The notes: generated by a model not told the origin, from the letters alone. Shown: positions 7,421-17,507, counted from the first letter of the stretch. The stretch: DNA of 64,000 nt from Hornefia porci (GCF_001940235.1 NZ_MJIE01000001.1:1736001-1800000); one strand, 5' to 3'. Numbers and translations: made by a program.

Positions 7421-8011
7421 CTACAGCGGTTCGAAGTCCTCTGCGCCGTGCTTGCAGATCGGGCAGATGAAATCCTCCGGAAGGGTGTCGCCCTCATAGA
7501 CATATCCGCAGATCTTGCATACGAAGCCCTTCTTCTTGGTTGCCTCCGGCTTCGGCTTGATGTGGTCGAAGTAGTACTGGTACGTAACCGACGGAACATC
7601 CGACAGCACGTGCTCCTCCGTCACCTCTCCCACAAAGATGGTATGCGTCCCGACGTCCAGCGTCTTGCTGACCTTCACGGAGATTACCGCGTTGCTGACT
7701 CCGCCGACATAGGCGATTCCGTTGTCCGTCCGCAGCACGTCCCCCTCGAACTTGTTCACATCCCGGCCGCTCTGCATCCCGAAGTGCTGGAACACCTCGA
7801 ACGGCGTGTCCTGAGACAGAATCGACAGGTTGAACTCGCCTGTCTTCATGATCATATCGTGCGTGAAGTTCGCCTTGTTCACTGTCACAGATACCTGCAA
7901 CGGATTGGACGTCACCTGCAGCGCCGTATTGATAATACAGGCGTTGTCCTTCTCACCGTCCTTTGCGCTCAGCACGAATAACCCGTAAGTCAACTTGAAA
8001 ATCGCACTCAT
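7421..8011 (-). CDS. hrb: High-molecular-weight rubredoxin (flavin reductase-rubredoxin fusion)
   Basis: A 196-residue fusion protein. Residues 1-155 form a flavin reductase-like FMN-binding domain (MSAIFKLTYGLFVLSAKDGEKDN, NTALQVTSNP, KTGEFNLSILS). Residues 160-196 form a rubredoxin domain with iron-ligating pairs CKIC (165, 168) and CPIC (183, 186) and the typical GYVYEGD. The same architecture in Moorella thermoacetica (Hrb) passes electrons from NAD(P)H to flavodiiron proteins that reduce NO or O2. A role in oxygen or nitrosative stress defence is therefore likely, though no flavodiiron gene is in this window. The gene is followed downstream by the bidirectional terminator and preceded closely by pucR (11-base gap), with which it may be co-transcribed. 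Confidence 0.93.
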   Translation of the reverse strand: MSAIFKLTYGLFVLSAKDGEKDNACIINTALQVTSNPLQVSVTVNKANFTHDMIMKTGEFNLSILSQDTPFEVFQHFGMQSGRDVNKFEGDVLRTDNGIAYVGGVSNAVISVKVSKTLDVGTHTIFVGEVTEEHVLSDVPSVTYQYYFDHIKPKPEATKKKGFVCKICGYVYEGDTLPEDFICPICKHGAEDFEPL

Positions 8012-8022
8012 ACATCAACCTC

Positions 8023-9192
8023 CTATTTTTCCTTCATCAATAGATATATTTTCACCGCAGCAGACAGGTTCTGGAAAAAGACCTTCTCAGAGGTTTCCGG
8101 ATCCAGCTTCTCCTGCAGCTTTCCGACACGATAGCGGATTGTATTTTTGTGACAAAACATGCGCTCCGCGGCAGCCTGCATATCGCCGCCCGCAAGGACG
8201 TAGGCGACAGCCGTGGACAGCAGCTCCTCGCTTTTGTCATCGCCGTTTACAAAGAGAGGCTTCAGATATTCTGCCGAATATTCGCCGGTCATGGGTGACT
8301 CCGGCCACGGAATAAACAGCCGGTCCGCCCGCAGCTCATCGAAGCGCCGGACGTCCTGTCCCTCAATTTCCGCGAAAATCTCCGCCCAGTAGGCCTCCAT
8401 GATACAGGTGTCGAAATCCGGAAGCAGACGGCGGATCTCACTGACTCCCAGAATCACTTTGTTCCGCTCAAGCCCCAGAAGGGCGAAAATCCGATCCCTC
8501 TTCTCCTCGAAATCCCGTTCCCGAGGGAAATCTCCGGAAACCATGATCATATATCCGCGTCGGAAGCGGCACACGAAGGCGCACTGCTGCAGCTGTCCGG
8601 TCAGGTGAAGATCCTTCAGGGTTTCCTCGACCTCCTCTCTGCTGCGTTCCCGGCACCGGGCGTAGTAAGCGCGGAAATAGATACGGAACGTGGGATTCAC
8701 CAGCTCCGCCGCTTCCTCCCTCTCCCCGCTGCTGAAATAGCGGTCCATCATGCTTTCCAGCAGCGGCTCCACGATCTCCTGCTTCCCCGTCTTCTGCTCC
8801 AGCGCCTTGACATCGGACACAATGTCCTCGAACCAGGCGTCGCTGCCGAACACGAAAACAGGAAACCCGACCCGGTCTGCGTAATCCAACGCCTCCTGCG
8901 GAAGTTCCCGATAGATTACCGGCTTGTAGGCGACGGCGTGGACGTGATACTGCCAGAGACTGCGGATTCCGTCAAGAATGAGCTCCGGTCTGTCCTTTGC
9001 GTAGAGGAAGCTGGTCAGCACAAGGCTGTTTCCCTCAAAGCTCCTGCTCCGATACGCCTGTCCTTCCTCCATGAACTCAAAATCCAGGATTTCCACCCGG
9101 TTCACGGGAAGATCCAGTCCCTTCCCGCCGGCGACCAGCTGAAAATCCCTCGTTGTTTCCAGTTTCAGAAGATCTCTCACCGTTACAGCCAT
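8023..9192 (-). CDS. PucR family transcriptional regulator
   Basis: A 389-residue regulator. Residues 1-125 match the PucR N-terminal ligand domain (MAVTVRDLLKLETTRDFQLVAGGKGLDLPVNRVEILD). The centre is a GGDEF-like/CdaR region, and the C-terminus is the PucR-type helix-turn-helix with AAERMFCHKNTIRYRVGKL and LDPETSEKV. Members control purine, glycolate or amino acid catabolism, and the inducer is not predictable here. A longer frame extends upstream into the PAP2 gene but has no family similarity; the ATG at 9190-9192, two bases after the PAP2 stop codon, gives the conserved N-terminus. It belongs to an apparent ybjQ-PAP2-pucR operon, perhaps including the rubredoxin gene. Confidence 0.88.
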   Translation of the reverse strand: MAVTVRDLLKLETTRDFQLVAGGKGLDLPVNRVEILDFEFMEEGQAYRSRSFEGNSLVLTSFLYAKDRPELILDGIRSLWQYHVHAVAYKPVIYRELPQEALDYADRVGFPVFVFGSDAWFEDIVSDVKALEQKTGKQEIVEPLLESMMDRYFSSGEREEAAELVNPTFRIYFRAYYARCRERSREEVEETLKDLHLTGQLQQCAFVCRFRRGYMIMVSGDFPRERDFEEKRDRIFALLGLERNKVILGVSEIRRLLPDFDTCIMEAYWAEIFAEIEGQDVRRFDELRADRLFIPWPESPMTGEYSAEYLKPLFVNGDDKSEELLSTAVAYVLAGGDMQAAAERMFCHKNTIRYRVGKLQEKLDPETSEKVFFQNLSAAVKIYLLMKEK

Positions 9193-9194
9193 GA

Positions 9195-9905
9195 TCAACC
9201 TCTCATCTGCGTTTCTTTCGTCTGTGTTTCTTTTGTTCCCGGCTCTGCCAGCAGCCCGGGCCACCGCGGATAAACCAGACGGTCCATGATAACCGTCGCA
9301 AGCATCAGACAGCACAGTCCCATGCTCCAGCCTCCCAGAACATCTGTGACGTAATGAACGCCCACAAATATCCTGCTGAAGCCGATGAGCAGAATGAGCA
9401 GGGTCAGCAGCGCTGTCGTTATATTGGCCGCACGCCTGCTCCGGCAGCTTCTGCGCACCAGGAAGATGATCATCCCGTAGCAGACGATTCCGTTCATGGA
9501 ATGACCGCTGGGGAAGGAAAATCCGCCCTGCGTGATCAGCCGCAGCGCCTCGTCCGGACGCTCTCTGGCGAAACCGGCTTTCAGACATTTATAGAAAACC
9601 AGCACCACGGTTCCGGTTACCGCCGCCGGAACGCCGATTTTCAGACGGCTCCGGGGAATCAGCACCAGTATCGCAATGACGGTCACAATAGTCGCCGCGT
9701 TTCCCATATATGTAACAGGAATCAGCACCGCCTCAGTGAAACCGGACCGCAGACCGTAAACCGCATAATCCACGGTATGGTCGAAGGCCGCGGTATTTCC
9801 GGCGGTCACCTGCAGCGCGATCATGCTGAAACAAAGTGCTCCCAGCGCCGCAAGGAGAAGTCGTCCCCGAATGTGATAATTATCTGAATTTAACCGCTGT
9901 TCCAT
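9195..9905 (-). CDS. PAP2 family phosphatase (membrane)
   Basis: An approximately 236-residue integral membrane phosphatase of the PAP2 superfamily, with about six hydrophobic segments. All three active-site motifs are present: KAGFARERP, SFPSGHS and SRIFVGVHYVTDVLGG. Substrates of bacterial members include phosphatidic acid, phosphatidylglycerol phosphate and undecaprenyl pyrophosphate; which applies here is unknown. The ATG at 9903-9905 is chosen; a TTG six bases upstream is possible. Either way the coding region overlaps the 3' end of the ybjQ-like gene by about 26 bases, so translation is probably coupled. The pucR gene follows after two bases. Confidence 0.87.
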   Translation of the reverse strand: MEQRLNSDNYHIRGRLLLAALGALCFSMIALQVTAGNTAAFDHTVDYAVYGLRSGFTEAVLIPVTYMGNAATIVTVIAILVLIPRSRLKIGVPAAVTGTVVLVFYKCLKAGFARERPDEALRLITQGGFSFPSGHSMNGIVCYGMIIFLVRRSCRSRRAANITTALLTLLILLIGFSRIFVGVHYVTDVLGGWSMGLCCLMLATVIMDRLVYPRWPGLLAEPGTKETQTKETQMRG

Positions 9906-10191
9906 AGGCAATTACTTCCGCTGCTCCTTCCATAATCTGAGAAGAGGAAAAACGCACGTTGATTACAGCGTCCGCACGCAGCGCCTCCGCCTCCTCCACC
10001 ATTCTCTGGGTGGCGATCTGCCTGGCCTCCTGGAGCATCTCCGTATAGCCTTTAATTTCGCCGCCAACCAGCGTTTTCAGCCCGGCTCCGATATCCTTTC
10101 CGATATGCTTGGACTGTACCGTGTTCCCCTTGACAAGTCCCAGGACGTCGAATTCCTGTCCCGGAATGTGATTCAGATTGCTTAACTTCAT
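9880..10191 (-). CDS. YbjQ/UPF0145 family protein
   Basis: A 103-residue protein of the YbjQ (UPF0145, heavy-metal-binding-like) family, recognised by the pattern GQEFDVLGLVKGNTVQSKHI, the central DIGAGLKTLVGGEIKGYTE, then LQEARQIATQRMVEEAE and ADAVINVRF. Such proteins form small oligomers of unclear function; pentameric structures are known for relatives. The start has GAGG about nine bases upstream. It is the first gene of an operon with a PAP2 phosphatase and a PucR regulator and overlaps the PAP2 gene. Confidence 0.92.
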   Translation of the reverse strand: MKLSNLNHIPGQEFDVLGLVKGNTVQSKHIGKDIGAGLKTLVGGEIKGYTEMLQEARQIATQRMVEEAEALRADAVINVRFSSSQIMEGAAEVIAYGTAVKFR

Positions 10192-10305
10192 TTGTTCAAA
10201 CCTCCGTCTCTGCTAATACCAACCTCATCTTAAGAATACTGACCTCTTCAACCTCTTCCATTATACACGCTGTTTATGCGCAAGGCAAATAACATAATTT
10301 CAGGG

Positions 10306-10334
10306 TTGCCTTTTTCTGCGGAAAAGAAGATAAT
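10306..10334 (+). promoter_or_regulatory. Promoter of the amidohydrolase-plsC-trxA operon
   Basis: TTGCCT at 10306-10311 and GATAAT at 10329-10334 are separated by 17 bases and lie about 50 bases before the amidohydrolase start, giving a leader of about 40 nt. Confidence 0.65.
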
Positions 10335-10382
10335 CATATTAGGCATTTTCAGCAGATTGAACACATCATCACGGAGGTTGAT

Positions 10383-11705
10383 ATGACAAAGGATATTTAT
10401 CAGGTTATTGAAGACGCGTTTCACCAGGCGGTGCAGGTCCGCCGCGCTCTTCATCGCCGTCCGGAGCTCAGCGGCCGGGAGGCGGAGACGGAGGAGCTGA
10501 TCTGCCGGGAGCTGGACGCGATGGGAGTGGAGTATCGCAGGCATGTGGCGGGACACGGCGTAATCGCCACGATTTACGGAAAAAACCGGGAAACCGCGGT
10601 GGGTATCCGGGCGGACATCGACGCTCTGCCGGTAGAGGAACGCACAGAATCTCCCTTCAAGTCTGAAATCCCCGGCGTCATGCACGCCTGCGGACACGAC
10701 CTCCATACAGCGACGCTTCTGGGAACGGCCCGGGTTCTGAAGGCCGTCGAAAACGAACTAGAGTACAGCGTCCGTCTCTTCTTCGAGCCGGCTGAGGAAA
10801 CCACCGGGGGCGCCTGGCCCATGATTCAGGCGGGGTGCCTGGAGGATCCCTCCGTTCCCTTTGTCATCGGCCTGCACAATGATCCGCTGCTCCCCTGCGG
10901 CACAGTGCAGTTCATCCGGGGCTGCATGAACGCAGCCTCAACGGAATTCTTTGTTACCGTTCACGGAAAGGCCTGCCACGGCGCGCATCCGCACACCGGC
11001 GTGGATCCTCTGATCCCGGCCTGCGAGATCGTGCTGGCACTGCAGTCTGTCATCACACGCAGACTGGATCCGGCGGCGACCGCGCTGATTACCGTGGGTG
11101 AAATGCACAGCGGCACCAAGGAGAACATCATCCCCTCTGAAACAAAGATGTCGGGGATCATCCGGGTTCTGGACATGGAGCTCAGGGATTACATCAAGGA
11201 GCAGGTGGCGACCGTCTGCAGGGGCATCTGCGAATCCGCCGGCGCGACCTGCGATGTGGAATTCAGCGACAGCTATCCGACGCTGACGAACGACGACAGG
11301 CTCCTGGAAATAACGAAATCCGTCGCTGTCCGTGAGCTCGGAGCGGAAAACGTGTCAGTCTCCGACCATCCCAGCCTGGGCGCAGACGACTTTTCCTACT
11401 TCTGTCAGTCGTCCCGGGGCCTGTACTTCAACGTCGGCGCGCAGAGGCCCGGAGACCGGAAGGCCGCGCCGCTGCATTCCGGGACCTTCGACCCTGACGA
11501 GAACTGCATCCATACCGGAATCGTGATGGAGGTATTCGGGGTGATGGAAATCATGAAGGCGCCGGAGATGGACGGTGCGACAAAGGAAAGTGCAGACGGC
11601 ACCGCCGAGGCAGCCGACACGACAAAAGAGAATACAGACGGCACCGCCGAGGCAGCCGACACGACAAAAGAGAATACAGACGGAGCAAAGGAGACGAGAG
11701 AATGA
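10383..11705 (+). CDS. M20D family amidohydrolase (peptidase-like), repeat-bearing C-terminus
   Basis: A 440-residue zinc-dependent amidohydrolase of the M20D group, which removes acyl or similar groups from amino acids (hippurate, indole-acetyl-amino acid and N-acyl-diaminopimelate hydrolases are relatives). Metal and catalytic motifs are visible: GIRADIDALP, MHACGHD, FEPAEE, and HPSLGADDFSYF near the C-terminus of the fold. The dimerisation domain lies at about 185-300 (VHGKACHGAHPHTGVDP). The catalytic fold ends near residue 395; the last 45 residues are a low-complexity tail made of two exact 14-residue repeats plus partial copies, which is unusual for the family. The start follows GGAGG. 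The end overlaps plsC by four bases (ATGA). Confidence 0.9.
   Translation: MTKDIYQVIEDAFHQAVQVRRALHRRPELSGREAETEELICRELDAMGVEYRRHVAGHGVIATIYGKNRETAVGIRADIDALPVEERTESPFKSEIPGVMHACGHDLHTATLLGTARVLKAVENELEYSVRLFFEPAEETTGGAWPMIQAGCLEDPSVPFVIGLHNDPLLPCGTVQFIRGCMNAASTEFFVTVHGKACHGAHPHTGVDPLIPACEIVLALQSVITRRLDPAATALITVGEMHSGTKENIIPSETKMSGIIRVLDMELRDYIKEQVATVCRGICESAGATCDVEFSDSYPTLTNDDRLLEITKSVAVRELGAENVSVSDHPSLGADDFSYFCQSSRGLYFNVGAQRPGDRKAAPLHSGTFDPDENCIHTGIVMEVFGVMEIMKAPEMDGATKESADGTAEAADTTKENTDGTAEAADTTKENTDGAKETRE
11595..11678 (+). repeat. Two exact 42-bp tandem repeats in the amidohydrolase tail
   Basis: Units 11595-11636 and 11637-11678 appear identical and each encodes DGTAEAADTTKENT. Degenerate half-units flank them (DGATKESA before, DGAKETRE after). 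The unit is a multiple of three, so gain or loss of copies keeps the frame and would change only the tail length. Confidence 0.9.
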
Positions 11706-12454
11706 GCAGGTTACGAAATCTTCCGGACGGAATCCGGCTGATGCATACGATTATCCATTTCAATTTTTATTCCAGAGGCATTGAAAAGGCCCGCGCGGAG
11801 GGAGACGCAGTGAAGGAGCGGGAGGAAATCGCCTCCTCCACCTTAATCTGGGCGAAGGACGTCGCCGAAAAATTCCGGATGGATATCCGCGTCACCGGAC
11901 GGGAAAATATTCCTGATAAAGACGGCTTTGTGTTTATTTCCAATCATCAGGGGTATGCAGATATTATAGCGATGTTCATCGCCGCGGAAGGCCGCCAGAT
12001 TGGATTCATTGCCAAAAACACGCTGGAAAAGGTTCCTTATTTCGGCAAATGGATCAGGATGATTCGCGGGCTTTATATCCAGAGAGGGAGCGCCAAGGAA
12101 GCGCTGAAATCCATCTCTGACGGCGCCAGTCTCGTGAAGAACGGCTACAACCTGGTAATCTTTCCGGAGGGAACACGCAGCAGAGGACCGGAAATGGGCC
12201 CGTTCAAGCCGGGCAGCTTCAAGCTTGCCACCAAGGCCAAGGCCCCCATCGTACCGGTCACCATTAACGGCAGCTATCACGTTTTCGAGGAAAAGGGATA
12301 TGCGCAGCCGTCTGTTATCAGCGTGACGATTCATCCTCCCGTGGAAACCCGCGACCTGTCACGCCGGGATCTTTCCGGCGTAGAGGCGGCGGTAGAGGAG
12401 ACAATCCGTTCGGCGCTGAAACAGGAACAGGAGAATGAACACGGACAGAAATAA
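11702..12454 (+). CDS. plsC: 1-acyl-sn-glycerol-3-phosphate acyltransferase
   Basis: A 250-residue acyltransferase that adds the second fatty acid to lysophosphatidic acid, making phosphatidic acid for membrane phospholipids. The catalytic motif NHQGYAD fits the NHx4D consensus, and FPEGTRSRGPEMGPFKPGS carries the substrate-binding block. APIVPVTINGSYHVFEEKG is the third conserved region. It overlaps the preceding amidohydrolase by four bases and is followed after 17 bases by trxA, so the three are probably one operon. The reason for this grouping is not obvious. Confidence 0.93.
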   Translation: MSRLRNLPDGIRLMHTIIHFNFYSRGIEKARAEGDAVKEREEIASSTLIWAKDVAEKFRMDIRVTGRENIPDKDGFVFISNHQGYADIIAMFIAAEGRQIGFIAKNTLEKVPYFGKWIRMIRGLYIQRGSAKEALKSISDGASLVKNGYNLVIFPEGTRSRGPEMGPFKPGSFKLATKAKAPIVPVTINGSYHVFEEKGYAQPSVISVTIHPPVETRDLSRRDLSGVEAAVEETIRSALKQEQENEHGQK

Positions 12455-12471
12455 GAAAGAGAGGCAATATT

Positions 12472-12780
12472 ATGCTTACAGTTACACAGGATAATTTCGA
12501 GAAGGAAGTAATGCAGTCTGACGTTCCGGTATTTCTGGACTTCTGGGCACCCTGGTGCGGTTTCTGCGTCAAGCTGGGCCCGACCGTAGAGGAGCTGGAG
12601 CAGGAGTATGGGGACAAATACAAATTCGGCAAGGTCAATGTAGACGAAAATCCCGCGCTGGCCGCGAAGTTCGGCATCATGAGCATTCCGGTCACCATGG
12701 TTGTGGAGAACGGAGATCTCCGCAGCAAGGTGATGGGCGCCTACCCCAAAGACGAGCTCGTGAAGCAGCACAATCTTTAG
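12472..12780 (+). CDS. trxA: Thioredoxin
   Basis: A 102-residue thioredoxin that reduces disulfides in target proteins. The redox site is WAPWCGFCVKLGP, with Cys29 and Cys32. The inter-cysteine pair is Gly-Phe rather than the usual Gly-Pro, which generally changes the redox potential. The cis-Pro loop GIMSIPVTMVV is present. The start follows AGAGAGG. It is the last gene of the amidohydrolase-plsC-trxA operon and is followed by a strong terminator. Confidence 0.95.
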   Translation: MLTVTQDNFEKEVMQSDVPVFLDFWAPWCGFCVKLGPTVEELEQEYGDKYKFGKVNVDENPALAAKFGIMSIPVTMVVENGDLRSKVMGAYPKDELVKQHNL

Positions 12781-12827
12781 TGAACAAAGAACAGGTATCA
12801 GCGGAAGGGCCGGTACCTGTTCTCCGG

Positions 12828-12856
12828 GCTGCAGCCAATGTGCTGCAGCTTTTTTT
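12828..12856 (+). terminator. Intrinsic terminator after trxA
   Basis: A perfect GCTGCAG/CTGCAGC stem (12828-12834, 12843-12849) runs straight into seven T residues (12850-12856). A second hairpin, GAACAGGTA with TACCTGTTC (12789-12797, 12814-12822), precedes it. Confidence 0.9.
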
Positions 12857-12918
12857 GTGAAATCATCTATAAATCAGCGACTGCTTGAGCACCTTTGCCC
12901 GGCAGCCGCTGTTCAATC

Positions 12919-14268
<1,350 letters not shown>

Positions 14269-14398
14269 TCACGGCGCTATTTTGTAGGAGGAATCGCCTT
14301 CTGCATTCCATCCTTAACGCTTTGTGTGCTTCCGCCATAGTAGAAAAGCGCGACTCAGTATGTTAGAATAAAAGCACACGGAGGTTTTGGAGGTTTTG

Positions 14399-15067
14399 AT
14401 GGATACAACTGTTCTTTCACATGTCGAATTATTCCGCGACATCCAGATAAAAGAGCTGCAGCTGTTGCTGCCCTGCCTTCAGGCACGAGAAAAACGTTAT
14501 GCCAAAGGCGAAATGATCTGCCGGGCGGGAGAGACGATCTCCGAATTGGGTGTGGTGGTCTCCGGCAGCATCAACGTAATGGTGAATTTCTACTGGGGCG
14601 GCAGCAATATTTTCGGCCACTTTGAGGCCGGCCAGGTCTTTGGAGAGACCTATGCCGCACTTCCGGAGCGGGAGCTGCTGGTGGATGTGGTGGCAGCCGA
14701 GGATTGTATGATCCTGTTTCTCAGCCTCAACAGTCTGCTGACCACCTGCCGGAGGGGCTGCGCCCGGCATCATCAGATCATCCGCAATCTGATTCGCCTC
14801 TCCGCGGAGAAAAATTTCTCCCTGTCCACTCGCATGATGCAGACCGCCCCCAAGACGATCCGCGAGCGGCTCTCCCTGTATCTCTCTGAGCAGGCGCAGC
14901 GCCACGGAAGTAATCACTTCACGATCCCCTACTCCCGCCAACAGCTGGCGGACTATCTGAGTGTGGACCGGAGCGCTTTGTCCAACGAGCTGAGCAAAAT
15001 GCAGCAGGACGGCCTGATCCGTTTTCACCGAAGCGAATTCACGCTGCTGAAAGAACTGGACATGTAA
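14399..15067 (+). CDS. Crp/Fnr family transcriptional regulator
   Basis: A 222-residue regulator with an N-terminal cyclic-nucleotide-binding-like beta-barrel (about residues 15-125; SELGVVVSGSINVMV and GQVFGETYAAL) and a C-terminal winged helix (FTIPYSRQQLADYLSVDRSALSNELSKMQQDGLI). The four-Cys cluster of oxygen-sensing FNR is absent, and the cAMP-binding Arg-Ser/Thr pair is not evident, so the ligand may be haem, NO-related or another effector, as for HcpR/DNR-type proteins. The ATG at 14399 with GGAGG (14389-14393) is preferred to an upstream TTG. It lies between divergent eno and convergent DUF438 genes, and control of one or both is likely. Confidence 0.9.
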   Translation: MDTTVLSHVELFRDIQIKELQLLLPCLQAREKRYAKGEMICRAGETISELGVVVSGSINVMVNFYWGGSNIFGHFEAGQVFGETYAALPERELLVDVVAAEDCMILFLSLNSLLTTCRRGCARHHQIIRNLIRLSAEKNFSLSTRMMQTAPKTIRERLSLYLSEQAQRHGSNHFTIPYSRQQLADYLSVDRSALSNELSKMQQDGLIRFHRSEFTLLKELDM

Positions 15068-15118
15068 CGACAACAGCAGATACAGGATAGACGACCCCTG
15101 CGGACCGTCCGTCCGTAT

Positions 15119-16627
15119 TTATTGCACGAAATGCTCTTTCGCAAACTCCATATCCTGTACAACCTCTACGGTGCCAAGATACTTTCTCTCCTTATCCCGC
15201 ACCGCCAGATAGGTGACAAGGAAGGTGCGCCCCTTCTTCTCCATCCAGACGGGAACGCTGTCCCTTCGGTCATTCCGGAAATCATCGATGATAGCGCGGA
15301 CCAGAGGCTCCACCTTCGGCGGATGACAGGCGAACACCTCCCGATCAATGGCCATTCCGGGGCGCTTGAACACCTTAGGACCCTCATTGAAGTAACGGTT
15401 ATAGTTGTCCGCATCCACAAAAGTAATCTCCACCGGGATAGTGTTCAAAAGAGCTGTGAGCTGGTCGATGCTCATATGGCCGCCGGGCATGACGACCTCT
15501 CCTCCATGCGCAGAGGCTGTCGCTGCCGGCGCCTCGGCCTCTGGCCAGACATCGCCCTTCACGCCCAGGCAATCGTCATAATCCTGAGCGTCTCGGTAAA
15601 TACCGCGCCACTCCGCTTCGGAGAAGTTCACCGCACAGATCGGGAAGAGTATGTTGTTTTCCTTATAGATCATCTCCTCTGCCCGCTGCAGCGCAGCTCG
15701 CAGCCGCTTCTCCCATGCCGCGTCATGTACATCAATCTTACTGACCTCCGCCAGCTCATCACGGATTTCATCGTCCACGATCCACATCACATCGGAGGGA
15801 CCGGATATCTCATAATTCACCTTCAGCAGCGGGTACAGAAGATCTCCTTTTTTTGCATAGTGAACGGAGAGCTCCCGGATACGGGAAAACAGTTCGCCCA
15901 GCTCCTCGTGGGCATCCAGACGTGCCTTTGCCTCCGTGAGCCAGCCGGACAGAACCTCATTCTCCCGTGTCAAAGTGTGTAGCGGGTGGCCGGGAACAGC
16001 CGCCAGCTCAGCCATCCGTTCATTTTTGCTTCCGTAGTCCTTCTGCGCTGCCAATTCCTTCGCCCGCTGTACAGACGCCATGACCTCCTTCTCTGCACTG
16101 GCGATCTGTTCCTCTCGCGTAGTGCCGTGGAACAGTGCGGAGTGAACATCGCAGAGCTTCTGAACCTCCCCCGGCGGCGTGCCTTCACGCATCAGTTCCT
16201 GCTCGGCCTGCATAATCTCGGAAGCCTCTACATTCTGAAATTTCTCTACAAAATCCGCCCGTACACTCTCCAAAGATTCCCCCTCACCCAGACGTCGCAG
16301 ATATGCCTTGAGCTGTTCTGTGCGAGAGACGGGAGTCTCCTCTGCCGCATCGGCAATCGGCGTCTTTGGCGCTTCATCCTTTGCCTCTGCCGGCATCTCG
16401 CCTGACAGGGTAAAGCCGTGCTCCATCAAAACTGCAATCACCTTATCCATGTGGATATTCTTCATTTTTGCTCCTCGCGGAATGGTCATCAGCTTTCCCA
16501 CCGAGTGCAGCACAGCAGGTTTTTTAATCTCCGTAAATCCCAGTTCCGCCATAATATCCTGAAGCTCCGGGTACTCTGAAACAAGCTCGTAGACAGAGCG
16601 CCTCATATCAATTGTTTTGCTCATCAT
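15119..16627 (-). CDS. DUF1858-DUF438-hemerythrin-PAS sensor protein
   Basis: A 502-residue multidomain protein. Residues 1-75 match DUF1858 (SVYELVSEYPELQDIMAELGF, then LMTIPRGAKMKNI). About 100-170 is DUF438 (LKAYLRRLGEGESLESVRADF, LCDVHSALFHG). About 200-345 resembles a hemerythrin-like HHE domain (HPLHTLTRENEVL, HYAKKGDLLYPLL, DVMWIVDDEIRDEL), able to hold a di-iron centre. About 385-500 is a PAS-type sensor (ITFVDADNYNRYFNEG, VWMEKKGRTFLVTYLAVRD). Relatives occur in anaerobes and are thought to sense or handle O2, NO or iron, which is inference. Two adjacent ATGs are possible; the second (16622-16624) has the better distance from AAAGGAGG. The neighbouring Crp/Fnr gene is its likely regulator. 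Confidence 0.88.
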   Translation of the reverse strand: MMSKTIDMRRSVYELVSEYPELQDIMAELGFTEIKKPAVLHSVGKLMTIPRGAKMKNIHMDKVIAVLMEHGFTLSGEMPAEAKDEAPKTPIADAAEETPVSRTEQLKAYLRRLGEGESLESVRADFVEKFQNVEASEIMQAEQELMREGTPPGEVQKLCDVHSALFHGTTREEQIASAEKEVMASVQRAKELAAQKDYGSKNERMAELAAVPGHPLHTLTRENEVLSGWLTEAKARLDAHEELGELFSRIRELSVHYAKKGDLLYPLLKVNYEISGPSDVMWIVDDEIRDELAEVSKIDVHDAAWEKRLRAALQRAEEMIYKENNILFPICAVNFSEAEWRGIYRDAQDYDDCLGVKGDVWPEAEAPAATASAHGGEVVMPGGHMSIDQLTALLNTIPVEITFVDADNYNRYFNEGPKVFKRPGMAIDREVFACHPPKVEPLVRAIIDDFRNDRRDSVPVWMEKKGRTFLVTYLAVRDKERKYLGTVEVVQDMEFAKEHFVQ

Positions 16628-16733
16628 CCTGTCCTCCTTTGTCAGACTCTGCGTGTATCATACCGTGTTTTCCACAAAGTATCGGTTGTTGCTACAACGG
16701 AAGAATTCTTTCTGCAGAAAAAACTTTCGGCTT

Positions 16734-16768
16734 TGTATTTTTAAAATACAGTTATACGCAGGCGTATA
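16734..16768. promoter_or_regulatory. Two adjacent perfect palindromes upstream of the DUF438 gene
   Basis: TGTATTTT-T-AAAATACA at 16734-16750 and TATACGC-AG-GCGTATA at 16753-16768 are both perfect inverted repeats separated by two bases, about 110 bp upstream of the DUF438 start. Neither equals a classical FNR or HcpR box, but the position suits binding sites for a dimeric regulator. Confidence 0.5.
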
Positions 16769-16880
16769 CGGTTATCAGCTTATTCTGTTGTAAGAGGATG
16801 ATGTCCTGTATCACAAATCGGAGCTATGGACAATCCCGCAGAAACGGAGCAGCGTAAAGGTAACGACGGCTGTCACTGCG

Positions 16881-17420
16881 TTACTGATATTTCTTCAGCT
16901 GCTTTTCCACCTTATCTGTTTTCAGCCTCTTCACAGCTTCCTTCAGATCATCTTTCACATACGACCGATAGGATCTCCCGATACTGAGAAGTTTCCCCTT
17001 CAGAATCATCATGACCGGATAATCTTCAGCGCGTTCTCCCATATCATCATACGCGGGATCGACCGAAACGATTCTGCCGTCTTTCATTGAAACAGAGTAA
17101 AGATCCGCTTTTCCGTCCAGATCCGCTTCTGTCACAATAACACCTTTATCCGACAGATAATATTGCACACTGGTCAGCGCCACGAAAATATCCTGACCGC
17201 CGTCCTGCGACCTTACTCCCGAAATCCTGAGATGATCACAAAAAACATTAGGTTCTCTAAATCTGCTTTCTTCATAGGTATTCAGTTTTTTCTCCAGCTC
17301 AGCGACACTCATCCCCTGAAGCTCCGCAGGATATCTGATATGACAGCAGACGAAAAATCCGCCGGCCAGAACCACAACTGCGGCAACGAGAATCAATGTC
17401 CATTTTTTCTTTCCTGACAT
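16881..17420 (-). CDS. Membrane-anchored protein of unknown function
   Basis: A 179-residue protein with one N-terminal hydrophobic segment (residues 8-27, WTLILVAAVVVLAGGFFVCC) after a basic MSGKKK, then a soluble domain. The double Cys at the end of the hydrophobic stretch recalls a lipobox, but the preceding residues (FFV) do not fit it well, so a membrane anchor is more likely than a lipoprotein. The soluble part contains AELEKKLNTYEESRF and VIVTEADLDGKADLYSV and a basic C-terminal helix. I do not recognise the family. It stands alone, with no strong ribosome site beyond AGGGGGAGGGA about ten bases upstream. Confidence 0.7.
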   Translation of the reverse strand: MSGKKKWTLILVAAVVVLAGGFFVCCHIRYPAELQGMSVAELEKKLNTYEESRFREPNVFCDHLRISGVRSQDGGQDIFVALTSVQYYLSDKGVIVTEADLDGKADLYSVSMKDGRIVSVDPAYDDMGERAEDYPVMMILKGKLLSIGRSYRSYVKDDLKEAVKRLKTDKVEKQLKKYQ

Positions 17421-17507
17421 TCTGTCCCTCCCCCTGTCCTATTTTACTATTGCAGATACCTTAAAATGTCAATTTATTACACACATTTTCAAAGGCAATC
17501 TCAGCCG

